From positions 1,488,001 through 1,552,000 of the forward strand of contig NZ_CP129121.1 of the NCBI RefSeq assembly GCF_030406665.1: a DNA stretch of 64,000 bases, given 5' to 3'. The notes under the pieces are model-generated. The model saw only the letters and a program-made list of their open reading frames with translations, had not been told where the DNA came from and ran no database searches. This DNA is from Halomonas halophila (GTDB lineage Bacteria; Pseudomonadota; Gammaproteobacteria; Pseudomonadales; Halomonadaceae). Positions 50,760 to 59,249 of the stretch are shown here, in pieces (the first letter of the stretch is position 1; every line of letters starts with the position of its first letter). A program made the translations under genes and the position numbers.

Positions 50760-50942
50760 GGGCGTCGCTTGCATCGTGTCCAATGGGTGACTGGAGGGCA
50801 TCTTAACAGCCCGGTCGCGTCATGTAGTGAAACCCGAATTCCTGTAAATCCCCTACAGCGTCTGCGACCATCCCGCGATTGCCCCCTGGTGCTTGGCCTC
50901 GGATAATGCCTCACGAATCTCAACCCCACGGAGAGGCCCCAC

Positions 50943-52406
50943 GTGAGTCAGCAACCCCTCGATACCGTCTTCCAGGAATGGCACGACAACCAGGCGCTCG
51001 CCGAGCAGATGATCCCGATGATCGGCAGCCTGTACCGTCACAACAACGTCGTGACTACCCTGTACGGGCGTTCGCTGTTCAACCGCAGCGTGATTCGCAT
51101 CCTCAAGGACCACCGGTTCGTGCGCAAGATCGAGGGCACCGAGCTGTCCGTTCAGGACACCTTCCCGCTGGTCAAGGCCATGACCGAGCTGAACCTGGGG
51201 CCGGCCCACGTCGACGTGGGCAAGCTGGGTGTGGCCTACAAGAAGCAGGGTGGTGGCGATGCGGTGGCCTTCCTGCGCCGCGAGCTGGCCGAGATCGTCG
51301 ATGGTCATTGCAAGGATACCGGTAACGGCGAGCCGAAGGACGTGGTGCTCTACGGTTTCGGCCGTATCGGCCGCATCCTGGCGCGGGTGCTGGTCGAGAA
51401 GGCCGGCGGTGGCAATCTGCTGCGCCTGCGGGCCATCGTGGTGCGCGGCCGCGGCGACATCGCCAAGGACCTGGAGAAGCGAGCCAGCCTGCTGCGCCGC
51501 GACAGCGTCCACGGGCCCTTCGACGGCACCATCAGCGTCGATCCGGAAGCCCGCACCCTGACCGCCAACGGCAACGTCATCAAGGTGATCTACGCCGATT
51601 CGCCGTCCGAGATCGACTACACCGAGTACGGCATCAACAACGCCGTGGTGGTCGACAACACCGGCATCTGGCGCGACGAGGACGGCCTGGGCCAGCACCT
51701 GGCCTGCAAGGGCGTGGCCAAGGCGCTGCTGACCGCACCGGGCAAGGGCGACCTCAAGAACATCGTCTACGGCATCAATCATCAGGACATCAGCGACGAT
51801 GACCGCATCATCTCGGCCGCGTCCTGTACCACCAATGCCATCGTGCCGGCCCTCAAGGCGCTGAACGACGAGTACGGCATCGTCCATGGCCACGTCGAGA
51901 CGGTGCACTCCTACACCAACGACCAGAACCTGATCGACAACTACCACAAGGGCGACCGCCGCGGCCGCAGTGCGCCGCTCAACATGGTGCTGACCGAAAC
52001 CGGGGCCGCCAAGGCAGTAGCCAAGGCGCTGCCGGAGCTGGGCGGCAAGCTGACCGGCAACGCCATCCGCGTGCCGACGCCAAACGTCTCCATGGCGATC
52101 CTCAACCTGACCCTGGAGCGCGAGACCGACGTCGAGGCCCTGAACGACTACCTGCGCCGCATGTCGATCGACTCTCAGTATCAGAAGCAGATCGACTACG
52201 TCGACTCCCCCGAGGTGGTGTCCACCGACTTCGTCGGCAATCGTCACGCCGGCATCGTCGACGCCCAGGCGACCATCGCCAACGGCAACCATGCCGTCCT
52301 CTACGTGTGGTACGACAACGAGTTCGGCTACAGCTGCCAGGTGATCCGTATCCTGCAGCACATTTCCAACGTGGCCTTCCTCAAGCTGCCCCACGCTCAG
52401 GGCTGA
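50943..52406 (+). CDS. gap: glyceraldehyde-3-phosphate dehydrogenase, N-terminally extended
   Basis: A 487-residue GAPDH. Residues 1-130 are an extension not found in ordinary (about 335-residue) enzymes. The NAD fold starts with VVLYGFGRIGR (134-144), and the catalytic cysteine is C295 in SAASCTTNAI. The C-terminus has WYDNEFGYSCQV. The long form is known beside mfd in Pseudomonas (PA3001). Other GAPDH copies elsewhere usually serve glycolysis, so this one may work in gluconeogenesis (inference). The start is the GTG at 50943 (the first codon of GTGAGTCAGC), with GGAGAG upstream. Confidence 0.93.
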   Translation: MSQQPLDTVFQEWHDNQALAEQMIPMIGSLYRHNNVVTTLYGRSLFNRSVIRILKDHRFVRKIEGTELSVQDTFPLVKAMTELNLGPAHVDVGKLGVAYKKQGGGDAVAFLRRELAEIVDGHCKDTGNGEPKDVVLYGFGRIGRILARVLVEKAGGGNLLRLRAIVVRGRGDIAKDLEKRASLLRRDSVHGPFDGTISVDPEARTLTANGNVIKVIYADSPSEIDYTEYGINNAVVVDNTGIWRDEDGLGQHLACKGVAKALLTAPGKGDLKNIVYGINHQDISDDDRIISAASCTTNAIVPALKALNDEYGIVHGHVETVHSYTNDQNLIDNYHKGDRRGRSAPLNMVLTETGAAKAVAKALPELGGKLTGNAIRVPTPNVSMAILNLTLERETDVEALNDYLRRMSIDSQYQKQIDYVDSPEVVSTDFVGNRHAGIVDAQATIANGNHAVLYVWYDNEFGYSCQVIRILQHISNVAFLKLPHAQG

Positions 52407-52699
52407 GCCTTCCCGGCCCGTCGCACCCCGCCCCGGCCGTCGGCCGGGGCCTCCCCAACCGCCTCTCCCTCAACGCTTTTTCCACCCTTCTGCGACACTT
52501 CGCCACTTGCCCCCGATGGACTTCTGCGACCTTCCGGCAGGTAGTCATTCCACTGGCTTCTCTTTATAATGCGGGGGATTTTTCGGGGTGGTTCGAGTTC
52601 GCCTCGGGCCCGACTGGTTACATTCTGAACAACTCACAAGAATCCGATCCAATCGCACCCCTTTCCTTCGTATATCAGATCCATCAACTGGGCGAGACT
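52407..52699 (+). other. intergenic region: gap terminator and nqr leader
   Basis: 293 bp. A hairpin at 52430-52450 (GCCCCGGCC / GGCCGGGGC, loop GTC) probably ends gap. The promoter candidate at 52542-52570 leaves a leader of about 120 nt before nqrA. No gene is seen. Confidence 0.6.
52542..52570 (+). promoter_or_regulatory. candidate sigma-70 promoter of the nqr operon
   Basis: TAGTCA (52542-52547), 17 bp, then a perfect TATAAT (52565-52570). This is the strongest -10 match I saw in the window and fits a highly expressed respiratory operon. Confidence 0.6.
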
Positions 52700-54049
52700 A
52701 TGATCGAAGTCAAGAAAGGCCTGGATCTCCCCATCACGGGAGCCCCGGAGCAGCGTGTCGAAGACGCGCGTCCGGTGCGCCACGTGGCGGTTCTCGGTAC
52801 CGACTACATCGGCATGAAGCCGACCATGGAGGTTCGAGAGGGGGACAAGGTCAAGCTGGGCGACCTGCTGTTCACGGACAAGAAGATCGATGGCGTGCGC
52901 TTCACGGCGCCGGCCGGCGGTGAAGTCGTCGCCATCAACCGCGGTGAGAAGCGCAGGCTGCTGTCCGTGGTGATCAAGGTCGACGAGTCCGAAGACGCAG
53001 TGGAATTCGCCTCCTACAGCCGTGACAAGCTGGCCTCCCTGGAGCGTCAGGCAGTGGTCGACCAGCTGGTCGAATCCGGTCTCTGGACCGCGCTGCGCAC
53101 CCGTCCCTTCTCCCGCACGCCGGCCATCGATGGTGTGCCGAACGACATCTTCGTCACCGCCATCGATACCCATCCGCTGTCCGCCGACCCCGCCACGATC
53201 GTCCAGGCCGAGTCCCAGGCCTTCGAGGACGGCCTCAAGGTGCTGACGCGTCTGACAGAAGGCAAGGTCTTCCTGTGCGGCGCGCAGGGCGCCGAGCTCC
53301 CGGGAGGCGACGTTCAGGGCGTGCAGGCCGAGAGCTTCGGCGGCCCGCATCCGGCCGGCCTGGTGGGCACGCACATCCATCATCTCTCGCCCGTGGGCCT
53401 GCAGAAGAAGGTCTGGCACATCGGCTACCAGGACGTCATCGCCTTCGGCAAGCTGTTCACCGAGGGCAAGCTCGACGTCAGCCGCGTGGTGGCCGTGGGC
53501 GGTCCGCGTGCCGAGCAGCCGCGCCTGCTGCGCACCCGCGTCGGGGCCAGTACCGAAGAGCTGCTGGCCGGCGAGGTCCGCGAGCCCGATGACACGCGAG
53601 TGATCTCCGGTTCGGTGTTCTCCGGTTTCACCGCCGAGGGCAGCCTGCGCTACGTGGGCCGCTTCAACACCCAGCTCAGTCTGCTCGAGGAAGGCAACAA
53701 GCGCAGCTTCATGGGCTGGCTGTCGCCGGGTTCGAACCGCCATTCGGTGCTGGGCATCTACCTTTCGCGCATCAAGGGCCTCAAGAACTACGCACCGACC
53801 ACCTCCACCAACGGGTCCGAGCGGGCCATGGTGCCGGTAGGGGCCTACGAGGAAGTGATGCCGCTGGACATCCTGCCCACCCAGCTGCTGCGCTCGCTGA
53901 TCGTCGGCGACATCGAGACCGCCATGCAGCTCGGTTGCCTGGAGCTGGATGAGGAGGACCTGGCGCTGTGCACCTACGTGTGCCCCGGCAAGTACGAGTA
54001 TGGTCCCATCCTGCGCGATAACCTCACCATGATCGAGAAAGAGGCCTGA
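52700..54049 (+). CDS. nqrA: Na+-translocating NADH:quinone reductase subunit A
   Basis: A 449-residue cytoplasmic-side subunit of Na+-NQR, the complex that oxidises NADH, reduces ubiquinone and pumps Na+ outward. NqrA carries a quinone-binding site and no covalent flavin. The N-terminus MIEVKKGLDLPITGAP is typical, as are PGGDVQGVQAESFGGPHPAGLVGTHIHHL (quoted in part) and the late LDEEDLALCTYVCPGKYEYG. I start at the ATG at 52700; the frame is open further upstream but that part is not family-like. The stop overlaps the nqrB start by one base. Confidence 0.97.
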   Translation: MIEVKKGLDLPITGAPEQRVEDARPVRHVAVLGTDYIGMKPTMEVREGDKVKLGDLLFTDKKIDGVRFTAPAGGEVVAINRGEKRRLLSVVIKVDESEDAVEFASYSRDKLASLERQAVVDQLVESGLWTALRTRPFSRTPAIDGVPNDIFVTAIDTHPLSADPATIVQAESQAFEDGLKVLTRLTEGKVFLCGAQGAELPGGDVQGVQAESFGGPHPAGLVGTHIHHLSPVGLQKKVWHIGYQDVIAFGKLFTEGKLDVSRVVAVGGPRAEQPRLLRTRVGASTEELLAGEVREPDDTRVISGSVFSGFTAEGSLRYVGRFNTQLSLLEEGNKRSFMGWLSPGSNRHSVLGIYLSRIKGLKNYAPTTSTNGSERAMVPVGAYEEVMPLDILPTQLLRSLIVGDIETAMQLGCLELDEEDLALCTYVCPGKYEYGPILRDNLTMIEKEA

Positions 54050-55275
54050 TGATGGGTATCCGACAGACACTCGAGAATCTCGAGCCGCACTTTCACAAGG
54101 GCGGCAAATACGAGAAGTTCTACCCGCTTTTCGAGGCGGTGGACACCATCTTCTACACGCCGCCCAGCGTCGCCAAGACCACGGCCCACGTGCGTGACGG
54201 CATCGACCTGAAGCGCATCATGATCACGGTGTGGCTCTGCACCTTCCCGGCCATGTTCTTCGGCATGTGGAACGCCGGCTGGCAGGCCAACGTGGCCATC
54301 GCCGACGGCTTCGGCGCCGCCGGCGGCTGGCGCGAGGCCATCGTCATGACCCTGGCGGGCGGCCACGACCCGGCGAGCCTGTGGGGCAACTTCGTGCTTG
54401 GTGCCACCTACTTCCTGCCGATCTACCTGGTGACCTTCGCGGTCGGTGGCTTCTGGGAAGTGCTGTTCGCCGTCAAGCGCGGCCACGAGGTCAACGAGGG
54501 CTTCTTCGTCACCTCCGTGCTGTATGCCCTGATCCTGCCGGCCACCATCCCGCTGTGGCAGGTGGCGCTCGGCATCACCTTCGGCGTGGTGATCGGCAAG
54601 GAGATCTTCGGCGGCACCGGCAAGAACTTCCTCAACCCGGCGCTGACCGGTCGTGCCTTCCTGTACTTCGCCTATCCGGCACAGATCTCCGGCGACTCCG
54701 TGTGGGTGGCCGCCGATGGCTACACCGGCGCCACCGCGCTCTCCACCGCCTTCCAGAGCGGCATGAGCGCGCTGACCGACCAGTTCAGCTGGTGGGACGC
54801 CTTCTACGGCTTCATCCCGGGCTCGGTGGGCGAGACCTCGACGCTGGCCATCCTGATCGGCGCCGCGGTGCTGCTGTGGACCAAGATCGCGTCCTGGCGG
54901 ATCATGCTGGGCGTGTTCCTGGGCATGGTGGCGACCAGCCTGCTGTTCAACCTGGTCGGCTCCGACACCAATCCGATGTTCGCCATGCCGTGGTACTGGC
55001 ACCTGGTGATCGGCGGCTTCGCCTTCGGCATGGTGTTCATGGCCACTGACCCGGTCTCCGCCTCCATGACCAACCAGGGCCGCTTCATCTTCGGTACCCT
55101 GATCGGTGTCATGACCGTGCTGATCCGCGTCGTCAACCCGGCCTTCCCGGAGGGCATCATGCTGGCGATCCTGTTCGCCAACCTGTTCGCCCCGCTGATC
55201 GACCACTTCTTTGTTCAGGCCAACATCAAGCGCCGCCAACAGCGCACCGGTGTGCCGGCCGAGGAGAACGCCTGA
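54049..55275 (+). CDS. nqrB: Na+-NQR subunit B
   Basis: A 408-residue inner-membrane subunit with about ten helices. It forms much of the Na+ channel and binds riboflavin and a covalent FMN. The flavinylation motif is TGAT with Thr229 (in DGYTGATALS), intact. The segment GKEIFGGTGKNFLNPALTGRAFL is typical. Two adjacent ATGs (54049 and 54052) can start it; the first overlaps the nqrA stop. The stop overlaps nqrC by one base. Confidence 0.97.
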   Translation: MMGIRQTLENLEPHFHKGGKYEKFYPLFEAVDTIFYTPPSVAKTTAHVRDGIDLKRIMITVWLCTFPAMFFGMWNAGWQANVAIADGFGAAGGWREAIVMTLAGGHDPASLWGNFVLGATYFLPIYLVTFAVGGFWEVLFAVKRGHEVNEGFFVTSVLYALILPATIPLWQVALGITFGVVIGKEIFGGTGKNFLNPALTGRAFLYFAYPAQISGDSVWVAADGYTGATALSTAFQSGMSALTDQFSWWDAFYGFIPGSVGETSTLAILIGAAVLLWTKIASWRIMLGVFLGMVATSLLFNLVGSDTNPMFAMPWYWHLVIGGFAFGMVFMATDPVSASMTNQGRFIFGTLIGVMTVLIRVVNPAFPEGIMLAILFANLFAPLIDHFFVQANIKRRQQRTGVPAEENA

Positions 55276-56084
55276 TGGCACAGAGCAACAACTCCATCAA
55301 GAAGATCCTGACGGTGGCGTTCGCACTTTGCATCGTGTGTTCGGTGATCGTCTCCACCGCCGCGGTCGGCCTGCGTGCCAAGCAGCAGCTCAACCAGGAG
55401 CTCGACCGCAAGTCGAACATCCTCGACGTGGCGGGGCTCTATGAGCCCGGCACCGACGTCGAGGAGGCCTTCGAACAGGTCACGCCGCGGGTCGTCGACC
55501 TGCGCAGCGGCGAGTACACCGACCAGTTCGATGCGGCTACCTACGACAGCTTCCAGGCGGCCCGCGATCCGGCCCAGTCCCGTACCCTTTCCGGGGAGAA
55601 GGACATCGCCGGCCTGTCGCGCCAGGAGAACTACACTACCGTCTACCTGGTCGGCGACCCGGACGATCCCGAGCAGATCATCCTGCCGGTGCGGGGCCAG
55701 GGCCTGTGGGGCCTGATGCGCGGTTACCTGGCGGTGCAGGGCGATGGCAACACCATCGAAGGCATCACCTTCTACTCTCACTCCGAGACCCCGGGTCTCG
55801 GCGGCGAGGTCGACAACCCGCGCTGGAAGGCTCAGTGGGACGGTAAGGAGATCTTCGCCGAGGCCGACAGCGTCCAGCCTGACATCGCTCTCGTGAAAGG
55901 CGGCGCCAGCGGCGAGACCGAGGTCGACGCGCTCTCCGGCGCCTCGCTGACCAGCAAGGGCGTCACCAACCTCCTGCAGTTCTGGCTGAGCCCCGAGGGC
56001 TTCGGCGAGTACCTCGCCCGGTTCCGCAGCGGCATCGAGCGTGAGACCGTGCAGGATGCCTCCACCGACACTGAAGGAGCCTGA
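55275..56084 (+). CDS. nqrC: Na+-NQR subunit C, with Ser at the FMN-attachment position
   Basis: A 269-residue subunit with one N-terminal helix (about 11-32) and a periplasmic FMN domain. The flavinylation motif reads SGAS with Ser224 (codon TCG, 55944-55946) in DALSGASLTSKGV, where well-studied NqrC proteins have SGAT with the modified threonine. ApbE-type recognition motifs do tolerate serine in some flavoproteins, so covalent FMN is still possible. Other conserved stretches (GQGLWGLMRGYLAV, HSETPGLGGEV) are intact. It is coupled to nqrB and nqrD by one-base overlaps. Confidence 0.95.
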   Translation: MAQSNNSIKKILTVAFALCIVCSVIVSTAAVGLRAKQQLNQELDRKSNILDVAGLYEPGTDVEEAFEQVTPRVVDLRSGEYTDQFDAATYDSFQAARDPAQSRTLSGEKDIAGLSRQENYTTVYLVGDPDDPEQIILPVRGQGLWGLMRGYLAVQGDGNTIEGITFYSHSETPGLGGEVDNPRWKAQWDGKEIFAEADSVQPDIALVKGGASGETEVDALSGASLTSKGVTNLLQFWLSPEGFGEYLARFRSGIERETVQDASTDTEGA

Positions 56085-56755
56085 TGATGTCTGCACCGAC
56101 TCCCAAGGGCGTCCTGGTAACGCCGATCTTCAAGAACAACCCCATCGCGCTGCAGATCCTGGGGATCTGCTCCGCGCTGGCGGTGACCAGCAGCATGAGC
56201 GTGTCGCTGGTCATGTCCCTGGCGGTGATCTTCGTCACCTCGCTGTCGAACTTCTTCGTCTCGCTGATCCGCAACCACATTCCGTCGTCGATCCGCATCA
56301 TCGTGCAGATGACGATCATCGCCTCGCTGGTGATCGTGGTGGACCAGATCCTCAAGGCCTATGCCTATGAGATGTCCAAGCAGCTGTCGGTCTTCGTCGG
56401 CCTGATCATCACCAACTGCATCGTGATGGGCCGCGCCGAAGGCTTCGCCATGACTAACGGCCCGGGCCTGTCCTTCCTGGACGGCGTGGGCAACGGCATC
56501 GGCTACGGCTTCATCCTGATGACCGTCGGCTTCTTCCGCGAGCTGTTCGGTTCCGGCAGCGTGTTCGGCTTCACCGTGCTCGAGACCGTGCAGAACGGTG
56601 GCTGGTATGTGCCCAACGGCCTGATGCTGCTGCCGCCGTCCGCGTTCTTCATCATCGGCCTGATCATCTGGGTGCTGCGTGCCATCAACCCGGAACAGGT
56701 CGAGGAAAACGAGTTCAAGATGAAGGAAAACACCCAGCCGAAGGAGGCCGTGTAA
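56084..56755 (+). CDS. nqrD: Na+-NQR subunit D
   Basis: A 223-residue membrane subunit with six helices, homologous to NqrE and RnfA/E. The pair holds an iron centre at their interface. KNNPIALQILGICSALAVT (18-36) and LIITNCIVMGRAEGFA (about 117-132) with the ligand cysteine are conserved. The C-terminal tail is charged (EENEFKMKENTQ). A good ribosome site (AAGGAGG at its 3' end) serves nqrE, which begins one base after its stop. Confidence 0.96.
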   Translation: MMSAPTPKGVLVTPIFKNNPIALQILGICSALAVTSSMSVSLVMSLAVIFVTSLSNFFVSLIRNHIPSSIRIIVQMTIIASLVIVVDQILKAYAYEMSKQLSVFVGLIITNCIVMGRAEGFAMTNGPGLSFLDGVGNGIGYGFILMTVGFFRELFGSGSVFGFTVLETVQNGGWYVPNGLMLLPPSAFFIIGLIIWVLRAINPEQVEENEFKMKENTQPKEAV

Positions 56756-56756
56756 G

Positions 56757-57374
56757 ATGCAACACTATCTGAGCCTGTTCGTCGCCTCGGTCTTCGTCGA
56801 GAACATGGCCCTGGCGTTCTTCCTGGGCATGTGTACCTTCCTGGCGGTGTCCAAGAAGGTCTCCTCGGCCTTCGGCCTGGGCATCGCGGTCATCGTGGTG
56901 CTGACCATCACCGTGCCGGTCAACAACCTGTTGCTGACCTACCTGCTCGAAGAGGGTGCCCTGACCTGGACCGGTCTGGCCGGGGCCGAGAACATCGACC
57001 TGTCGTTCCTCGGCTACCTGAGCTACATCGGCGTGATCGCGGCCATCGTGCAGATTCTCGAGATGTTCCTCGACAAGTACGTGCCGGCGCTCTACAACGC
57101 CCTGGGCGTGTTCCTGCCGCTGATCACCGTGAACTGCGCGATCCTCGGTGCGACCCTGTTCATGTCCGAGCGCAACTATGACCTCGGTGAATCCGTGGTC
57201 TACGGCCTCGGCGCCGGGGTGGGCTGGGCACTGGCCATCACCGCGCTGGCCGGTATCCGCGAGAAGCTCAAGTACAGTGACGTGCCGGCCTCCCTGCAGG
57301 GCCTGGGCATCACCTTCATCACGGTGGGCCTGATGTCGCTGGGCTTCATGTCCTTCTCCGGCATCCAGCTCTGA
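56757..57374 (+). CDS. nqrE: Na+-NQR subunit E
   Basis: A 205-residue membrane subunit with six helices, the pseudo-symmetric partner of NqrD. FVENMALAFFLGMCTFLAVSK (14-34, quoted in full family form with its cysteine) and LITVNCAILGATLFM (about 121-135) with the second ligand cysteine are conserved. It is followed by a 69-bp gap with a strong hairpin, the only sizeable gap inside nqrA-F. Confidence 0.96.
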   Translation: MQHYLSLFVASVFVENMALAFFLGMCTFLAVSKKVSSAFGLGIAVIVVLTITVPVNNLLLTYLLEEGALTWTGLAGAENIDLSFLGYLSYIGVIAAIVQILEMFLDKYVPALYNALGVFLPLITVNCAILGATLFMSERNYDLGESVVYGLGAGVGWALAITALAGIREKLKYSDVPASLQGLGITFITVGLMSLGFMSFSGIQL

Positions 57375-57382
57375 GGCGGCTT

Positions 57383-57409
57383 CCGGCGGCGCGTGTGGCG
57401 CGCCGCCGG
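57383..57409 (+). other. strong intra-operon hairpin between nqrE and nqrF
   Basis: CCGGCGGCGCG (57383-57393) pairs perfectly with CGCGCCGCCGG (57399-57409) around TGTGG. There is no T-run. It may stop part of the transcripts or protect the upstream mRNA, lowering nqrF relative to nqrA-E. Confidence 0.7.
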
Positions 57410-57443
57410 TGTGACCAGTCAATGCTAGCAATAGGAAACCGAC

Positions 57444-58676
57444 ATGGTTGATACAACAGTCATCTTGCTCGGTGTGGTCATGTTCACCGTGATCATCATC
57501 GGTCTGACGGCGGTGATCCTGGCCGCCCGCAGCAAGCTCGTCAGCACCGGGGACGTGACCATCGAGATCAACGAAGATCCCGATCACACCCTGACCACCC
57601 AGGCCGGCGGCAAGCTGCTGAACACCCTGGCCGCCAACGGCATCTTCCTGTCCTCCGCCTGTGGTGGCGGCGGCTCCTGCGCCCAGTGCCGGTGCCGCGT
57701 GGAAGAGGGCGGTGGCTCCATCCTGCCCACCGAGGAGTCCCACTTCACCCTGCGCGAGAAGAAGGAAGGCTGGCGCCTGTCCTGCCAGGTGCCGGTGAAG
57801 CAGGACATGAAGATCGAGGTGCCCGAGGAGGTCTTCGGCGTCAAGAAGTGGGAATGCGAGGTCATCGAGAACCCCAACGTCGCCACCTTCATCAAGGAGC
57901 TCAACCTGCGTCTGCCCGAAGGCGAGGACGTGGCCTTCCGTGCCGGCGGCTACGTGCAGCTGGTGGCGCCGCCCTATGACGTCAAGTTCTCCGACTTCGA
58001 CATCGAGGAAGAGTACCGCGGCGACTGGGAGAAGTTCGGGCTGTTCAACGTCTCCCACAAGAACGACGAGGAAATCATCCGGGCCTATTCCATGGCGAAC
58101 TACCCGGAAGAGAAGGGCATCCTCAAGTTCAATATCCGTATCGCCACGCCCCCGCCCAACACCAACCATCCGCCGGGCCTGATGTCCACCTACGTCTTCA
58201 GCCTGAAGCCGGGTGACAAGGTCACGGTGATGGGGCCCTTCGGCGAGTTCTTCGCCAAGGACACCGACGCCGAAATGGTGTTCGTGGGCGGCGGTGCCGG
58301 CATGGCGCCGATGCGCAGCCACATCTTCGACCAGCTCAAGCGTCTCGATACCAAGCGCAAGATCAGCTTCTGGTACGGCGCGCGCTCCTGGCGCGAGACC
58401 TTCTACAACGAAGAGTACGACCAGCTGGCCGAGGAGCACGACAACTTCGACTGGCATCTGGCGCTGTCCGATCCGCAGCCCGAGGACAACTGGGAAGGCC
58501 CGACGGGCTTCATCCACAACGTCCTCTACGAGAACTACCTCAAGGACCATCCGGCTCCCGAGGACTGCGAGTTCTACATGTGCGGACCGCCCATGATGAA
58601 CGCCTCCGTGATCAAGATGCTGCTGGATCTCGGGGTCGAACCCGAGAACATCATGCTCGACGACTTCGGCGGCTGA
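57444..58676 (+). CDS. nqrF: Na+-NQR subunit F (NADH entry, 2Fe-2S/FAD)
   Basis: A 410-residue subunit. One N-terminal helix (3-27), a 2Fe-2S ferredoxin domain with C73, C79, C82 and C114 (ACGGGGSCAQC ... LSCQ), an FAD domain (RAYSMANYPEE, the R-x-Y-S motif), and an NADH domain (FVGGGAGMAPMRSH and the late FYMCGPPMMN). It takes electrons from NADH and passes them to the membrane flavins. The start is the ATG at 57444, after AATAGGAAACC. Two hairpins follow the stop. Confidence 0.97.
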   Translation: MVDTTVILLGVVMFTVIIIGLTAVILAARSKLVSTGDVTIEINEDPDHTLTTQAGGKLLNTLAANGIFLSSACGGGGSCAQCRCRVEEGGGSILPTEESHFTLREKKEGWRLSCQVPVKQDMKIEVPEEVFGVKKWECEVIENPNVATFIKELNLRLPEGEDVAFRAGGYVQLVAPPYDVKFSDFDIEEEYRGDWEKFGLFNVSHKNDEEIIRAYSMANYPEEKGILKFNIRIATPPPNTNHPPGLMSTYVFSLKPGDKVTVMGPFGEFFAKDTDAEMVFVGGGAGMAPMRSHIFDQLKRLDTKRKISFWYGARSWRETFYNEEYDQLAEEHDNFDWHLALSDPQPEDNWEGPTGFIHNVLYENYLKDHPAPEDCEFYMCGPPMMNASVIKMLLDLGVEPENIMLDDFGG

Positions 58677-58864
58677 TCGCCCCACGGCAACCGTCAGGGC
58701 TGGCCTCCGGGCCAGCCCTGATTGGTTCCGCCGCCCGATATGCCTCCCGTCAGGCGGCATATCAGGCGACGGCACCCTTCAGTGGCAGCCCTTCCCGGGG
58801 ATCACTGCGGCGCTGACGTGGTCCCAAGGGCAACACCCTTTCTGCGAACTCGATGGAGCACTCT
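58677..58864 (+). other. nqrF-nqrM gap with two hairpins; no apbE
   Basis: 188 bp. TCAGGGCTGGC/GCCAGCCCTGA (58694-58721) is terminator-like with a short TTGGTT; GATATGCC/GGCATATC (58737-58763) follows. Many gammaproteobacteria have the FMN transferase gene apbE here. No remnant of it is seen. Confidence 0.75.
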
Positions 58865-59122
58865 ATGGGCACCTTTCTCGTGGTACTGGTCTTCATGCTG
58901 GTGATCATGGCCGCCATGGCCATCGGCGTCATCGTCGCCCGGAAGCCGATCGCCGGCAGCTGCGGCGGACTCAACAAGCTCGGCCTCAAGGAAGGCTGCG
59001 AGGTCTGTGGCGGCCAGGACGAGGTCTGCGAAGAGGAAAACCGCAAGCGCCAGGGCGGTGCTCGCCGCCGCAGCGACGAGAGCCGCGGGGCGGATCTCGG
59101 CTACGACGCGACCCGCCGCTAG
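58865..59122 (+). CDS. nqrM: Na+-NQR maturation factor NqrM
   Basis: An 85-residue protein with one N-terminal helix (about 3-24) and four cysteines, C33, C45, C48 and C55 (GSCGGLNKLGLKEGCEVCGG). NqrM is needed to place the iron centre between NqrD and NqrE; Cys33 is the essential residue in Vibrio. The tail is arginine-rich. The ATG at 58865 has GGAG six bases upstream; an ATG four codons earlier (58853) is possible but overlaps that site. Confidence 0.92.
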   Translation: MGTFLVVLVFMLVIMAAMAIGVIVARKPIAGSCGGLNKLGLKEGCEVCGGQDEVCEEENRKRQGGARRRSDESRGADLGYDATRR

Positions 59123-59249
59123 TCGCATCGGACCCATCCGGGCGAGGGGCGAGGAGCGACGTGGCAGGGCTCCTCGCCCTTTCGCGTTTCGGGAAGTCGA
59201 TGACGACCGTCCCCCGTCTTTTTCAGGCAAACAGGAGAGCGAAGGCTTC

